A DNA stretch of 64,000 nt from Lethocerus indicus (Eukaryota > Arthropoda > Insecta > Hemiptera > Belostomatidae), in assembly GCA_019843655.1 (NCBI GenBank), contig JACDQD010000010.1, positions 4,323,637 through 4,387,636 of the forward strand, in the 5' to 3' direction. The translations under genes and the position numbers were made by a program. Position 1 is the first letter of the stretch; each line of letters begins with the position of its first letter. Below the pieces are notes generated by a model, which was not told the DNA's origin, did not search any database, and saw only the letters and a program-made list of their open reading frames with translations. This document shows, one piece after another, positions 1 through 12,439 of this stretch.

Positions 1-2640
1 AAGTTTAAGACGTTCGGATAGTTAGTACACTATGTCCGCAGAATGGAGAACAGCCAAATACGATAATCTTATCGATATTCAGTCAACGGATGCGCTTATT
101 TGAGTTCTATCCGATGCTTGAAGCGAATTTCAACGAGCTCATTATGTAAATATTAACGCGGATTTTCGGACGTTGAAGAATGAACTCATGACTGCATTTG
201 TTTTATATTCATATGTTTTGGACACCTTAATCTTGTATCCTAATCTCCCCACTTTGAATTTAACAGTTTAAACGAACGGCCAATACGTCAAAGTACATGG
301 AAGGTAGAATTCCGTAATTAACGGAAGGTAAACCCTAGGTGACGCTGAAAGATTCATTGCCGAGCCTGTACCTGTATAGGACAAGACACCCTTTATGTCC
401 TACTCTGGGGTTAGGGACAAATTCGGTTTGTTCCAGAAGTTGATTACCGGGGGGCGGGTCGGTTCCGGGAAATCCGGGCCTGGATGAAATTAATCAGAGC
501 GACGCGGGTTGGGGTTGGGGTGGTTCTCTCTGTAATACATAAAGGCCGACCTTCCCTGCCTACATATTTATGGCCAAATGAAATTCCCAGGTTTCTCCTC
601 TCTCCTCGACCTGAGGGGAATTCGGTGCGATTATGTCACGAATACGTGAAAGAGGAAAAAAGTGCGGTATTGGAGACGCGCCCCACTCAAATCCCTTTTT
701 TGATGATATCCGCCTTTTTCATAATGCACGGCTTTTACCGGCTTTTATCTTGGAGGTCTGAACAATTTAAATGCCTTTTTATAGTTTTTGAAATTCGAAA
801 AGTATGAAAGGCCGTCTGTTCATACACCTTGTGTCCTTTCTAAAGGTTTTCCTTTCGCAGTGCCGTCGTACGTTTGAGCATGTTGGGGGTTGCCTGCGGA
901 TCTGTAGAACAGAACTATAATGATCATGAGAAGTTTACATACCAAAAATACAGCTTTCTGACTTTTCTCGCTTATTTGTTTGGGCCTGGAACAGTTTCGG
1001 CTTCGGTTGTTAGTTGTTACTCGGAGTGAAATATAATTTTTTAAGAGAGGAAAAAACGTTATTTATTTGACTTTTTACTTTGGCCCTCAAATATTTTACA
1101 CTATATTACACTAGTATTATATTGTAATATGGTCTGGAGCAGAGATATTACTTTTTACAAGGACGAGTAGGTAAAAACGCCTGATGCAATTGACCTTTCC
1201 AGGTAGTCTTAGGAGAAAGTGTTCTTAGCGCATTATCGTAAGTAAGACTGCACTACATAAACTTATTTCGGGTTTCACCACTGGTGTACATTTACTTTGT
1301 TTTGCAGTCGTGAATGTTGTGGATTTTTTAAGGGTTGTTTACCCCCTCTACACTGGCCATGCTGGTAGATTAAAGACAAATAACGGGGTCTAACCTGACC
1401 CTTGAACAAAATTCAATTTACTGATGTGACTAGCGGTGAAACACACTGCGGCCGAGTGGAGGAGGGATTGTTGGTTCGGGGGAGACTTGTGTTTGGGGTT
1501 CGGGACAAATTGAAGATTGCGAGGGGCGAGGTTGTAACGGCAGATGGGGGCGGGCAGCGTTTGTTTAATTCGGAAGCCCTAGGAATGATTCCACGACGTT
1601 GTTAAAGCTGCTAATATCGTATTGAGCGAGCTTGTGATCAGAAGATGGGCCGGCTAGGTAGGTAGATGCGACCTGAGGGGCGGATCCACTTCCGGAGGGG
1701 GAAATCGTCAGCCGCTATCTTGGCTGATGGGAGGAAACAGAAACAAATTATGAATGACTTGCCGGGTCTAGCTTTCCGCTCTCATCCCCGTTAGACTTCG
1801 ATCGAATAGCTAATGGACGTCAGTACCTGTCGGATCCTTTTTCCATTATCGCATGGCCGGAGTGCGTGTCCACAAAATGGATTATCCGAACATGTTCCCC
1901 AAGTCTCCCTTGTTAGAAACTAATCGTCTTCTCTCAAGACATCGCCTACAGCCCTTATAGGAGTAAAGGTTTCCAGATTTGTCATGCTCGTGATTGTTGT
2001 TCACAAAGCGCTAAACTGGGACTATCCATTATGAATGCCGACCTTTTTTCCCGCTTGGCTTCGAGTAATTATTATCTCGCGAATTTTCCTATTCAGCTCT
2101 CATAGCCGTTCTCCTGGATAAACCGTGATTGCCCCGTTATTAAATACAGCTAATGGCTCAAATAATAATCCCCGCAGCCTTTGAATGTTAATGTTTGCTG
2201 CGTACGCACTTTTATCCGAAGCATTGTGATTAGTCCCCGCCATTTCTGCTGGGACCGTGAAGACGCTTTTATTCGTGAACCGGTAATGAGTCTAACAATA
2301 AGCCATAAAATGCTATTATGATTGAATCAATTAAATAATTAAGTTATAGTTTGTGTTTCCGTCGATATTTTCGATAAAGGCGCATAAAGAGAAAACGATA
2401 ATTCTAAACTCCAGTACACTATTTAGTAATTGTTTATTCCGGCCTTTCCATGATTATATACATAATTTTATTCTCCCTTGTCTCGAGAACAGTTTAAGAC
2501 AGTATTGGCCTTAGAAATATTGAATTTATAATGAATTCATATTTGCAATTAATTTGAAATGCGGTTTAATAGCAGTATTATATGAGATCCGTATTCGGCT
2601 CGGCCATAGTTCGTCCTGATTATAACTCGAGAGATTGCAA
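1..2640. other. Non-coding stretch, one acceptor-like site
   Basis: Mixed AT-rich sequence with a moderately GC-rich part at about 1430-1870. A good 3' splice-site look-alike (pyrimidine tract then TTTTGCAG) ends at 1307 on the + strand, but no open frame or donor follows it. The 11-mer CAGTTTCGGCT at 992-1002 recurs at 6424 and 50291. Nothing else is recognisable. Confidence 0.4.
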
Positions 2641-2780
2641 GTCATCGCGGTTTTACACTCGGAAATGTGACCATTATATCGCGGAAAAAATGACACGGAC
2701 GCACTCCGGGAAATGAAGCATTTACCCCCCAGGGGTGATAAAGGTTAAGGCGAGAGCGCACCCGGATTTCGTACCGACGA

Positions 2781-2808
2781 AGCTGTACAGCTGTACGCGG
2801 TACAGCTG
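2781..2808. promoter_or_regulatory. E-box palindrome cluster
   Basis: CAGCTGTAC at 2788-2796 and GTACAGCTG at 2800-2808 are perfect 9-bp inverted arms around a 3-base GCG centre. An overlapping 12-bp palindrome, AGCTGTACAGCT, occupies 2781-2792. Two CAGCTG E-boxes are visible (2788-2793, 2803-2808). CAGCTG is a known bHLH dimer target, so the site could bind bHLH factors; this is inference from motif content. A small cruciform is the alternative. Confidence 0.35.
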
Positions 2809-3699
2809 CGGTGAGTGAGCGATGATACAACCAGCGGTTAGTTGCGGTACGGCCTATTTGATTCACTGTTGTGGAATTTGGAAACCGGCCCCTAACGTGC
2901 AGGCGTTTTGCCAGATTTTGACGCGAATGTGGGCCTTATAGGACGTAATGTTTGCGTAATACCAGCGGCTTCCAAATAGAGTTGTAAAATACGTATGAAA
3001 TGGAAGCGCAGTTAAAAAGTGTATTTCAGCGTGTATGTATTTAAGGCACACACACTGCTCATCACTAATTGCCAATTTAATTGTACATTTCTAATCTTCT
3101 GTCTGAACTAGCTGATTTGGTTTTACGCGCGGATGACCACAGCATGTTATTTAATTAACTACTTAATGAGCACGTTATTTGTTGACATTTGTTTCCTGTC
3201 CGGAGGTAAATTGCAAATATGCGATTGTTACAGTGTTTGATTCGTCTTCTTAATTACGTACGGCTCTAATTGAATGACGTGATTGATATCGATGTGTATC
3301 ACGTCGGCAAGCGCGTAGGAACGTTTAAAGCCTCACGTTTTTTCCCCCCAGCGGCGTATTCCGCTCGGTTTTGAAGCGTTGTTTTTCCGACCAGAAGAAG
3401 AAAAACAGGAGGGGGTCGGTCGGCCGGGATCGATGTGTCGGGCCCGTTTGTTAATTGGCAGGCGCTATTTTTCCAGCGTTTCAATTACAATTTTAAATGG
3501 TTCCCCGGGCTGCGTGTCCCACCAAACCGAGTTATTATTACAATTGCCATTGTCGGGTTCGCGTGACGCACTTCCCCTCGACATTTTTAATCGTCGAAGC
3601 GGCGGCGCTGTCGACCTTCAGTTTATGTGTGTCACCCCTTCGGCTCCGGTTTTCTGCACCTAGAGTTTACACGTTAGTAATCAAACGTGTAGGACGGAT

Positions 3700-3752
3700 T
3701 CTAATTGAAAAAAATAATCTTCCCCTCGCCGGGATTCGAATCCGGAAACAAA
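3700..3752 (-). other. tRNA T-arm-like fragment
   Basis: On the minus strand GGATTCGAATCCCGG resembles a T-arm/B-box, but the closing pair of the T stem is A-C. No matching 5' acceptor strand lies at the expected distance, so this is not an intact tRNA. It may be a tRNA or SINE relic, or chance. Confidence 0.15.
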
Positions 3753-4448
3753 TATTATATTTTTCTTTGAATACATAACATAATATCTCATTCTTGTGAT
3801 CTTCTATCCCCAGTGAGGCCCATAAGAGTATTTGGACCTTACGCCTTAATATAGCTTCGGTACATTGTCAAAGATTCTATTTTTCTGTTTCAATTACGCA
3901 AATATCGTGATTGCTCTAAAATTATGCTGATATATATACAGTGTAAACTCTAACGGCAGATGACGTTGATGAAGCCCCGACAAGTCATTCTTCGGGTACA
4001 GGAAAATCTCTTCCGAAACGTGGGTGGTCCCACGTTTGAATTGGTTTCCTTATGGTCCTATTCTCGAGAAGACGCACCGAGAAGGCATAGAACTGTTGGG
4101 TGGATCCAGATTTCTAATGTTGCGGAAGGGTTTCATTTAAATGTCACGTTTTCGAAAGCGATACCGTGGGCGGATTTATCGGGGAACGATATGTGTAAGT
4201 GCAAGGGTGAAAGCCGGTCGAAAAACGTGTTCGTTAGCGTTACACGCGTTAAGTGCGTCCGCGCATAAATTTTATTTCAACTGACTGCTTTAACAATAGC
4301 CATAAATATCGGCGCTAGACTGATAAAATGAATCATTCGCGGTAATGAAGTAACTTTAATTAAATAATAATTATCTTTCTTCTCTGTGTTAGCAGTACTG
4401 AACGCCGTGTTCAATTGCGTGTATACACGTCTTGATGCATATATACAT

Positions 4449-4465
4449 TTATTATTATTATTATT
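4449..4465. repeat. (TTA)n microsatellite
   Basis: About 5.7 uninterrupted units of TTA in AT-rich sequence. Confidence 0.9.
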
Positions 4466-4684
4466 CATCACAATCGCCCACTGTTCCGGATACCCAAATC
4501 GTGTCCCTTTAGTCCCTCTACTACTGTTTAGAAATATATGTCTTTCTTTGTGATGTTTAAAGGAATAATTGTGGTATTCTCGGAAAATGCATATTCATCA
4601 TTTTTGTTGATGTTTTCAGCGCCTTAAAAAAATACGTTAAAGCGTCTCTAAAAAGTTTTAGGTTACATTTTAAAGCATAATGTC

Positions 4685-5160
4685 GCTCCCATTAATTCAA
4701 TTAGGACAGGAGGGAAGAGTGGGGGGCCGCTTAAACGAGCGGCTCAATCTTAATGAAGGGAGTTTTGAATTACAAAAGCAAACATGGTGCGAGCCAACGC
4801 CACCGGGGTTCGTTAAAACGGACGGCGAATAACGAAATTTAGGAGTCCTCCCGGCTTAATTATGTCGAGACAACCTCACCCCTCCCGGGTGCCTCGCGTT
4901 ATCCTATGAATTAAATTATTTAAGTCGGTCGTCTCAAAAGACGAAAATGTCTCGGTTTAAAGCGCGCTCCGGATGCGCTCGCCCTGCTGACTTACATAAA
5001 AAAAGAAACCCACTCGGTTTTATTTCGTGGTACTCGTTTGGGGAACGCGCGAGTGTTTGTGACGTGTCGCCGTCTTCATTAGCATTCCGTTTGTAAATTA
5101 GTGAGCCACTTACGCGGCGTATCGGTCCCCGAACGAGCATCCCGCTTGCACTGTTAACGT
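4685..5160. promoter_or_regulatory. GC/CpG island with TAATT motifs
   Basis: A block of raised GC and CpG between AT-rich flanks. It holds ATTAATTCAATTAG near 4691, a perfect 6-bp hairpin GCCGCT/AGCGGC at 4726-4731 and 4738-4743, and CTTAATTA near 4855. Homeodomain-type cores in a CpG-rich block are common in insect developmental enhancers. No ORF supports a coding role. Enhancer assignment is inference. Confidence 0.3.
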
Positions 5161-5399
5161 GTGAAGAAAATTACGTGTAAACTCAACAACCAAAAACCGT
5201 TCTGGGACGAAATCAGCTAGTCACGATAGTTTAATATTCATTGAATTTTTCAATTTTTATTATTATTATAGTGCAGCCATAGCTTAGTCGGAGTAAATAT
5301 CGATATCCAATATGAAACCTCAGTATAACTGGGTGCATGAAATAAAAAAAAATAAAAGGTATTGCAAAAATAATTTGTCGAGGGCAATTTCTTATCCTC

Positions 5400-5960
5400 T
5401 GACCCATCCTAAAATGTGTGGCTCGACTCCCTTAAGTCCCTAACGCCGCTGTGTAGCGAAATAAGCCACTGTGCACACTGTGTATCGTGGGAGGGAGGGA
5501 GGGGAGCACTCGAGTGTTAAAACTCATTAGGCGGGCTCCGTTTTTATTGGCGTGGGCCCGGGCCGCACGCGCGCTTACCGCTGAAAGTTCAAAACCGTAA
5601 AAGCTCTGTGCGAGCGGGTTCGGAGTTGCGGCCACTTAACCCGTCGGCACTAAACTGGGCCCCCGCCGGGAGCCTTCCGCGCGCTACCAACGCTTTGTTT
5701 CGGAGGGATTTCGCCGGGGGGAAAAAACACGTAGGACCGTCGCGTTTTTTCGGTAGGATTTAGAGACATCCTTATCGCGGAAATGCCTCCTTCCGCCAAG
5801 GCCACTATTGCAATACAAAAAAAGCTGAAAACATCTGCGGCCCGCCAATCAAAAACCGGAATCTTTACGGCCACGTTTGGCTCCGAAGCAGCGACTCCGC
5901 GTCGCCCAAAATCGCATAAAACTTTTAGGAATACCAGCGACGTGACAATTGTGGCTTCTA
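5400..5960. promoter_or_regulatory. GC-rich island
   Basis: Strongly CpG-rich relative to its flanks, with a short (GGGA)n run near 5487-5503 and a run of alternating C/G near 5555-5575. Open frames on the minus strand (5432-5635, 5650-5874) are explained by the high GC and have no recognisable motif. Could be an enhancer, a cryptic promoter or just compositional structure. Confidence 0.25.
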
Positions 5961-6805
5961 CAGAAATGTTTTATGCCTCTAGGAAATACCGCTCGTGCAG
6001 TTGTTTCTTCCTTATACGCGGGAATGTCGCTCGTTGATAAATTGGTCTATAAACCCGAGCGTCATATTGCACGGTGGAATAAGTATTCGAGTTTTTATAA
6101 ACCGCTTAGGGCAACGACATTCGGATGCATATCTCTGCATCTCAGTTTTCAGTATTCTATAATAAAACAAAAATTGTCCGTAATTGCTCTTTTATTCACT
6201 ATTTATTATAAATGTGAAAGCCTTACTAGGAAATTTTGCTGGCCAATTTATATTGGCATGTAGGATGTAGTAGATGAGAGCTCCATTAAAGGAATCGAGT
6301 GCGTCCACTGTTAAAATTGTGAAATACAAACTTGTTATATTTTTATCTACATTACAAACCTCAGCGGACCGCAAGAGTGTTGCATAATTTCATGGTTTCT
6401 TTTTCCGCTCGCTTTATTCTGATCAGTTTCGGCTGCTCGCCGTCTTCGGTTCATTTTTTCGCCAGTAGGTCCTAATCACCAGACGGAAATTCATGTTATC
6501 AAGTCAAAAAGGTTTTTGCACTTACATAATGGGGTCTATGTATATTTTACAATAAATAAATGGGCGGGGGGGGAATTGCGCAATCGTTTACACGCCCTTA
6601 TTTATTACAAAGGAAGGAATAATAAAATCGGACGGCGGTGTATTAAAGTTTGACGAAAATTTCATTCCTAACCCCCAGTTAATCGGCAAGAGAGAAGACA
6701 TTAAATAGGACGATCGCCGTCGCCTGGATAACGAGTTTCTTTTAAAGTGAATTTTCAACTTTAAAATTGATTTTTTTTTGCGCCCCTACAACGGTGGTGA
6801 GAGCA

Positions 6806-6833
6806 GGGAGGACCCCCCCTTGGGGATCCTCCC
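6806..6833. other. GC-rich hairpin
   Basis: GGGAGGA at 6806-6812 pairs with TCCTCCC at 6827-6833. Inside, CCCC can pair with GGGG at 6822-6825, leaving one bulged A. It would fold stably in DNA or RNA. Function unknown. Confidence 0.4.
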
Positions 6834-6979
6834 CTCGGTGCACAATGCGACCGCCGCGCCCCTCTACTACCTTCAACCGAATTGGTGTAAACCCCTCCCA
6901 ACTTCGTTCTTCCAAACTTCAGTAACCCGAGGATAAACAGAATTCTGTATATTAAACGCTTTAAAAGCAAGTTTGTACC

Positions 6980-9250
6980 TTCATAACCGAAAACATGAAG
7001 GTGGCAATAGCATTTCAGTCAGCAGTTGCAATGTGATTTATCGACAAAATTATGTCGGTTTATAATTACATAAATTATTTTGAAAATATCGTTGCCTTAT
7101 TCTACAAAGAAAGGATTTTAGGTATAGCCAAATGTATGACTATGTTAAAAGAATTGCCTGATCTACTACTAGGAATAAATTAATGTTCTGACTAAGTCTT
7201 AGCTCACCGAATTTGTTAACTGATGGCGTTAACTGACTGACCCCTATTTATCTTATCTGCTTCTTGACACACACTTCTAAACACTTCTTCAAAGAAATAA
7301 TAGCTTAGATAGGTCTACTGTACTTACGTATTGCGCGACTACGGTTTAGTTGCGATTTTAAGGCACATAAATATGAAGTACGCCTCTCCTGAAATTGTTA
7401 GCTATAATCCATTTGCTTTTTTATATATATATATATATATTCAAGTGACTAATTGCGAGCTTGTTGAATGCTTTTCAATAACGTTGGACGCATGTTTTCA
7501 AAGTGAATAATCGTTTTATAATTCATAGGAAGAGAAAGAAACGTGAATAGAATGCTGCGACCAGATGTTGCACCGGTAAAATTGTACCTCAGCCGCCTTG
7601 CGTTTCTGATTTGATTCGGAGAGAAAGAGAAATTTTCTTTTCTTATTCAATCGCCGGTGAGCGCTCAGTGAATTCAAGGTATGCAATAATGCATACCCGG
7701 GACGAATATTTCCAGACCTCACTAATTCATTCTCTATTCGAGTGTTATAGCACAGAAAAAAGCGGAGAAAATATTTTTCTAAATTGGATTATGAGTATTA
7801 GGGAACCTTATTATGGGGGGTTTTGCAATTAAGAGTAGCGTATTTTTGTTTGTGCGTATTCTAAAAGAGTGTTCCTAAGTGGTAAATGCAGAAAGGAAGT
7901 CTTTTGATTAAGAATCAAATATATCCAATGTGGATTCAATTAAACGAACATTTTCTTTTCTAGGGTTTAGATCTGACTAACTAGAGCTAACTATCCTGTT
8001 GTCTATCCTATGACATAGATAAAGATACGGCTTAATTATTAATATAATTGATTATTATAATTTTTAAATAGGTAATTAACGTTTTAACGGATATTTATGT
8101 CTGTACCGTTAGGTTCAAGTCGCTAATCTTTCGACATTTTACCGCAGTATGACGTGCAGAATTTTGATTCCCCCTTTTATGGATTTATTGCAATTCGAAG
8201 CCTGACCTTTTCCCGATTCGACGAAGCGGTCTTCAGTGGCGGGAGCGTGTCTTCAGCTGTCAGTCAGTTTTCCAGCTGACCTAGAAAAAAAGAAAAATTT
8301 TAATCGTATTTTATTTTGGTATTTATTGTCGGCAATGATTCAAGGAAAATATACTTGTTATAAACTTGAATAAATATCACTGAAGTACTCTTAACCGATA
8401 TGAAACAAATTTAATGAATTTGACGGTTATGAAATTCGAGTCTCTTCAACTTTGTGATAAACAAATAACTGATAATAAATTGTTGATCGAATTATTTTAT
8501 TTCAAAATTTATGTATTCCAACGCTACATATGAATATTTTAATTCAAGAAGTTAGGCAACGAATATTTATGCATTCTAGCTTCATGATTATGACCTCAGT
8601 TGTTGGTTCATACGCGCCACTCCTCTTCGGTGAAAGTGTTAAATATCCCGACCGGCGGGTGCTACCGTGACCTTGCCTGAATCGTGCCAAGGGGCGTTAA
8701 GAACGTTCTACATATAAAAATAGTTATACAGTTCTACATAGGTCTATTAATAATTTACTGGAAAGGTGTGTAATATTGCATGACTGGGCTGACATCATGG
8801 ATATCATTATTTTTCCCCTCATCATTATGGATGATGCAGGTGGATCCAATACATTTATAGCCGGGTATCTGAAATAAAATCACAAGGTCTGCGAATACAA
8901 GTATTTAACTTGTTATGAGCTTCTTTTTCTCAGTAGAAAGAATCACCGTGGTATTTCTTAAAAGTGCGTTGTAATGCTTGTGATGAAAGCGGTCTGATTA
9001 GCTTAAAAAGGATATTATTCTAAGGCATTTACCTGGTTGGTTTTTTGTTTAACAGCGAGCGACTGAATAGTTGGTTCCTGTGATTGATGAAGGCTCTTTT
9101 AAAGAGATTGTGCTCCTGTTAGACAGGGAAAAGCAAAGAAAGGGTAAGTGGGAGGACGAAGAATGAACTTCTTGAAGTCCATAAGACGCTTTATCAGATG
9201 AGAAACGAGAATTGAGAATATTGAAAGGAATGGCACTCAGGAATAAGCGG
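6980..9250. other. AT-rich spacer
   Basis: Long AT-rich stretch with no gene-like content. Small items: (TA)n at 7422-7441; two CAGCTG E-boxes in inverted context at 8255-8279; the 10-bp palindrome AGAACGTTCT at 8700-8709. Confidence 0.5.
7422..7441. repeat. (TA)n microsatellite
   Basis: About ten uninterrupted TA units, the shortest of the TA arrays in the window. Confidence 0.9.
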
Positions 9251-9256
9251 GACTAG

Positions 9257-9302
9257 CTTTTTTTCATCCTAGATCCATTTACGGTTTGAATCGAGGGTTT
9301 TC
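9257..9302 (+). repeat. Dispersed repeat R1, copy A
   Basis: Contains TTTCATCCTAGATCCATT and, after a short variable spacer, TTTGAATC followed by GGGTTTT. The same blocks in the same order and orientation occur at 60921-60976, where the spacer is longer. A poly-T run precedes both. Flanks do not match. Probably the remnant of a dispersed element; no terminal repeats or coding part seen. Confidence 0.6.
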
Positions 9303-9699
9303 CCATTCTTGAAAATGGTTGTGGCAGTAAAAAGGTCGAAGGGGCTATTGAAATATGTGTAGTTCGGAGGTTATTATAATCAAAATACCTAATTTGTTAT
9401 TTGGTTATATACGCTGGCGAGATTTTCCTAGATGTGTTTTATCTAACCTTTTTGTGCTTCCTCAAATGCATTCTATATCCAGATTGTTCCAGTTCTTCGG
9501 GGTCTTTTACTCCTTCCAACATTCGAAAAAATTGTTCACAGAACCTCACGTTATAAAACGTTTTCAGAACAAGAATCGTTGTCGCTAATTCAGGATATGA
9601 AGTTTTGTGACGTGGGTATTGTACTGCAGCCGCGCATCTCGTCTTAGCCGTTGTCTCCCCTTTCTCTTGGATTTTTTCACCGATCTTTAACTTCGCAGA

Positions 9700-9990
9700 C
9701 AATCCCTCGTCCGGGCTGAAGTCCCGTTGAAGTTTTAAGTCACCGAGCTTTCACTTTTCACCTTTGTGGCCGGCACTCGGCCCCTCGTGTCCGGCCGAGG
9801 CAGCGGGGCGCATAGCCCGGACGGAACATTATTCTTCCGCCATTACTTCCCCCCTCTCCGCTCCACCGTTTCCTTTTTATTAATATATTGTTCTCATTAA
9901 TGTGTGACTTGTGACTGCTCGCGTGCCGTAGCACCATTTTGAGAGTTTGCACTCCGACGGCTAATGCAATTCAGAATCCCGGCCGGTAAT
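9700..9990. promoter_or_regulatory. GC/CpG island
   Basis: GC-rich block with dense CpG around 9770-9850, sharply bounded by AT-rich sequence downstream. No coding support. Candidate cis-regulatory element by composition only. Confidence 0.2.
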
Positions 9991-10272
9991 AATTTACGAC
10001 AAAACAGGGTTTTTACACATGCATTGTTTGAATCAGGAAAATTGTGACTTCCATCTATTTCACGTTAAATATAAAATGTTTTAATTATAATTATTTCCTA
10101 GACGAACCTTATTTTATTCAAAAATAAACTCTCGTGATTTCGGATAAATTTATTGTTCAGTACATTCACATTCAAAAGGAGTCGGTTTCACTGTAAGTTT
10201 TGGTTTCAGGGCGGCTAAATAAAATTGGAATTTGTTTGAAATGCTATGTATATTATATAAAAAAATACACTA

Positions 10273-10294
10273 CCGGAATTCCTTCCGGAATTCC
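10273..10294. repeat. Tandem pair of CCGGAATTCC
   Basis: Two exact copies of CCGGAATTCC (10273-10282, 10285-10294) separated by TT. Each contains the palindrome GGAATTCC, and the junction forms TTCCGGAA, an ETS-like double core. Short but perfectly ordered; function unknown. Confidence 0.5.
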
Positions 10295-11230
10295 ACAGAT
10301 GTTTCTTTACTGTATATTACGTCCAGAATTCTGTAATACAAAGCAGTTTTCATCTATAAGCGCCAATGAATTATAATCGGACGGGCGATTTTGAACGGTC
10401 AGTTTCAATTAATTTTATACTAGCCATGTCGTTATGTATATTTATTATTGAGCCATAAATTTTCGGCGGTCGGATTCCTTGGAACGCGGAAGGAACAGTC
10501 GGGCCGGTATTTGCATAAACCAGTTTTCGATAATTTGAAATGCATTAGGTTCAACTATCTACCAAATTCGCCCCTTCATCTTCGGCGGGAACCTATTTTT
10601 ATCGACGGCACCGTCTCCTTTTCGGAAAGCCTAATGCCCGACACAGGAGATATTGGAGGGATTGGCCCCCCTTAATATAGAAATTCCCGAGATCATCTCT
10701 GCTACGTCCTAACAGATTTATAGCATGGTAATTAGTGAAGATGCGAGAGGTCCTCCATTAACGAAATTTAGGCTTTTGGAGATAGACATCCAGATAAGGG
10801 CCGACTACGTAATTACATATAAACGTCGTCTATTTTGTATGTCTTTCTCATTTTAATTTTTTCATTATTTATCGCGAGTGTTCAGTAACCTTGTTAACCA
10901 AAAGAAATCAGACCAACTAAAAACTACTATTGTTCTTTCGATTTTCTGCGTCCGGTTTGATCGTTTTCTGGACCACTTCCGCATTACACTCTAAGGGGGA
11001 CCCTTCTTACACATAAGAGGACCAAAGGAACGTTAGTGTTTCCCGACCGTGGGCAAAGACGGCGTCCGTCGTCAAAAGAGACAGCCACGGGGTGCCCTAA
11101 AAAGCGCACGGGGGTTCGCGTCTGGGTGGAAAAGGGGTGAAAAAGAGAGGGTGGGCCGAGAGTGCACTTGATGCCACGACGTTTCGCCAAGTGGAACTTC
11201 GCAGACACTCGACGTCATCAGATATATCCT

Positions 11231-11345
11231 CAGAGCGGAGGGAAAAAGACGGGAGAGAGCTGAGGGGGGAACGGGAGTCGGAGAGAACGAGGGGAAAAAG
11301 CTGAGGAGAATATAAAAAAGTGGTAGGACGGGGCGGTGGTTAGGG
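11231..11345 (+). repeat. Purine-rich tract
   Basis: The + strand is overwhelmingly A and G for about 110 bases, with repeated GGGAGAG-like words and a TATAAAAA near 11310. The polypyrimidine complement accounts for the serine/proline/leucine-rich minus-strand open frame at 11072-11479, which is therefore rejected as coding. Such tracts can bind GAGA-type factors or form triplex DNA. Confidence 0.5.
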
Positions 11346-11487
11346 CCGGCAATTGTGGCTCCAATCGGGGAGAAGGAGGAGTTAAGAAGATGGGAAGCCG
11401 GGGGAACGCCACTCACTGCTTCGAAGAGAGAACCACGCATAATTACCACTCCAACATCCCTCTCACACACAGCATCCACTTCAAACT

Positions 11488-11506
11488 ACACACACACACC
11501 CACACT
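11488..11506. repeat. Short (AC)n tract
   Basis: About six clean AC units followed by interrupted CAC words. Low-complexity sequence at the end of the purine/pyrimidine-skewed region. Confidence 0.7.
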
Positions 11507-11851
11507 CACCCTCCAGGAGGGGTTCAGTCGCCAAATCACTCCCCCTTGGCCCTCAGACCTAGCCCGCCATGAACTAGCTCAGGTTTAGTAGGGATCAGAA
11601 GCACCCAGTGCAAGAAAGATCCATTTCGCTGCATGGTCAGTTAGTACAAATACACATTTACAGAGGCGTGTAGAAGACAATAACATAAATTGATTTTGAT
11701 ATTCAGCTATCCACAAGCCATTAAACGTACGGTGATCACTGTGATCTGTAATACAATTCGCTAGAAGAGGTTTTTTTTAAACCAATGTCTCCGAACAAGT
11801 GAATTAAGTTTGCCCTACTCGAGGTTTCTCTCCCTACTCGGGATTTTTTGT

Positions 11852-12235
11852 TCATAACATAATAAGTTGATGGCTTAAAACGCATTTTGGCCCCTCGAAT
11901 TCCTCCCAAGTGGGTCGTGAAAATTGTCGACGATTTCGCCTCACTCTCGCAGCGGGCATTTCAGACACTGCGGGATATTTCACAACCTCGAATTCCTGGG
12001 CAATTGCCCGGGTGATATTTCGCATTGATAACGCTAGAATAGGGACGCCTTTTGCCAAGGCCGCGTCTGAAAATGACTTCACCTGCAGGCAAATGGGCTC
12101 TTGGGAACTTATCCCATTAATTATTGCATCTCGTGTTTCGTCAGAGTCATCAGTAAAAATGGAAAACGGGATTTCATTAATTCCTGGCCGAAGTTTTTGC
12201 AGTGATAACTTATTTTGTAACAGGTAAGTTTTCAA
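11852..12235. other. Open frame on both strands ending at a strong donor
   Basis: The minus strand is open for 127 codons (12235-11852) and the + strand for 105 codons (11910-12227). On the + strand the frame runs up to a consensus donor, CAG|GTAAGT, at 12223|12224, and a plausible acceptor (CTCACTCTCGCAG) ends at 11952. A + strand exon of about 271 nt (11953-12223) is thus possible. I do not recognise either peptide, and frames this long are expected by chance here. It could be an unannotated exon, an old transposon fragment or noise. Confidence 0.2.
12221..12229 (+). other. Consensus 5' splice-site motif
   Basis: CAGGTAAGT. Unlike the three recursive sites it has only a weak pyrimidine tract (ACTTATTTTGTAA) and no second donor about 50 nt downstream. 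Possible ordinary exon end, weak recursive site or chance. Confidence 0.3.
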
Positions 12236-12439
12236 ACTGCGATACTAATCTCTTCACGTTCGAACCTAAAATTCAAATATTAAGATGTCTATTGGGTTGA
12301 AATTAATTGCCGGAATATTGTTACCGGTTTGATTTTCAATGAATCATCCTTTTAGCACTCTTCCGTTACCGTTTTGGTTTTTTACCCTGGTGACTTCTTT
12401 CAAAGCATGATTCGTGTTATGTAATTCACTATACTCCCG

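Noticed and set aside
1190..1205. CCTTTCCAG|GTAGTC as a ratchet point
   Set aside because: Short tract and non-consensus donor.
3700..3800. tRNA gene on the minus strand
   Set aside because: T-arm has a mismatch and no complementary acceptor strand is present at tRNA length.
11072..11479. 135-codon minus frame rich in Ser, Pro, Leu and Phe
   Set aside because: Produced by translating a polypyrimidine tract; low complexity.
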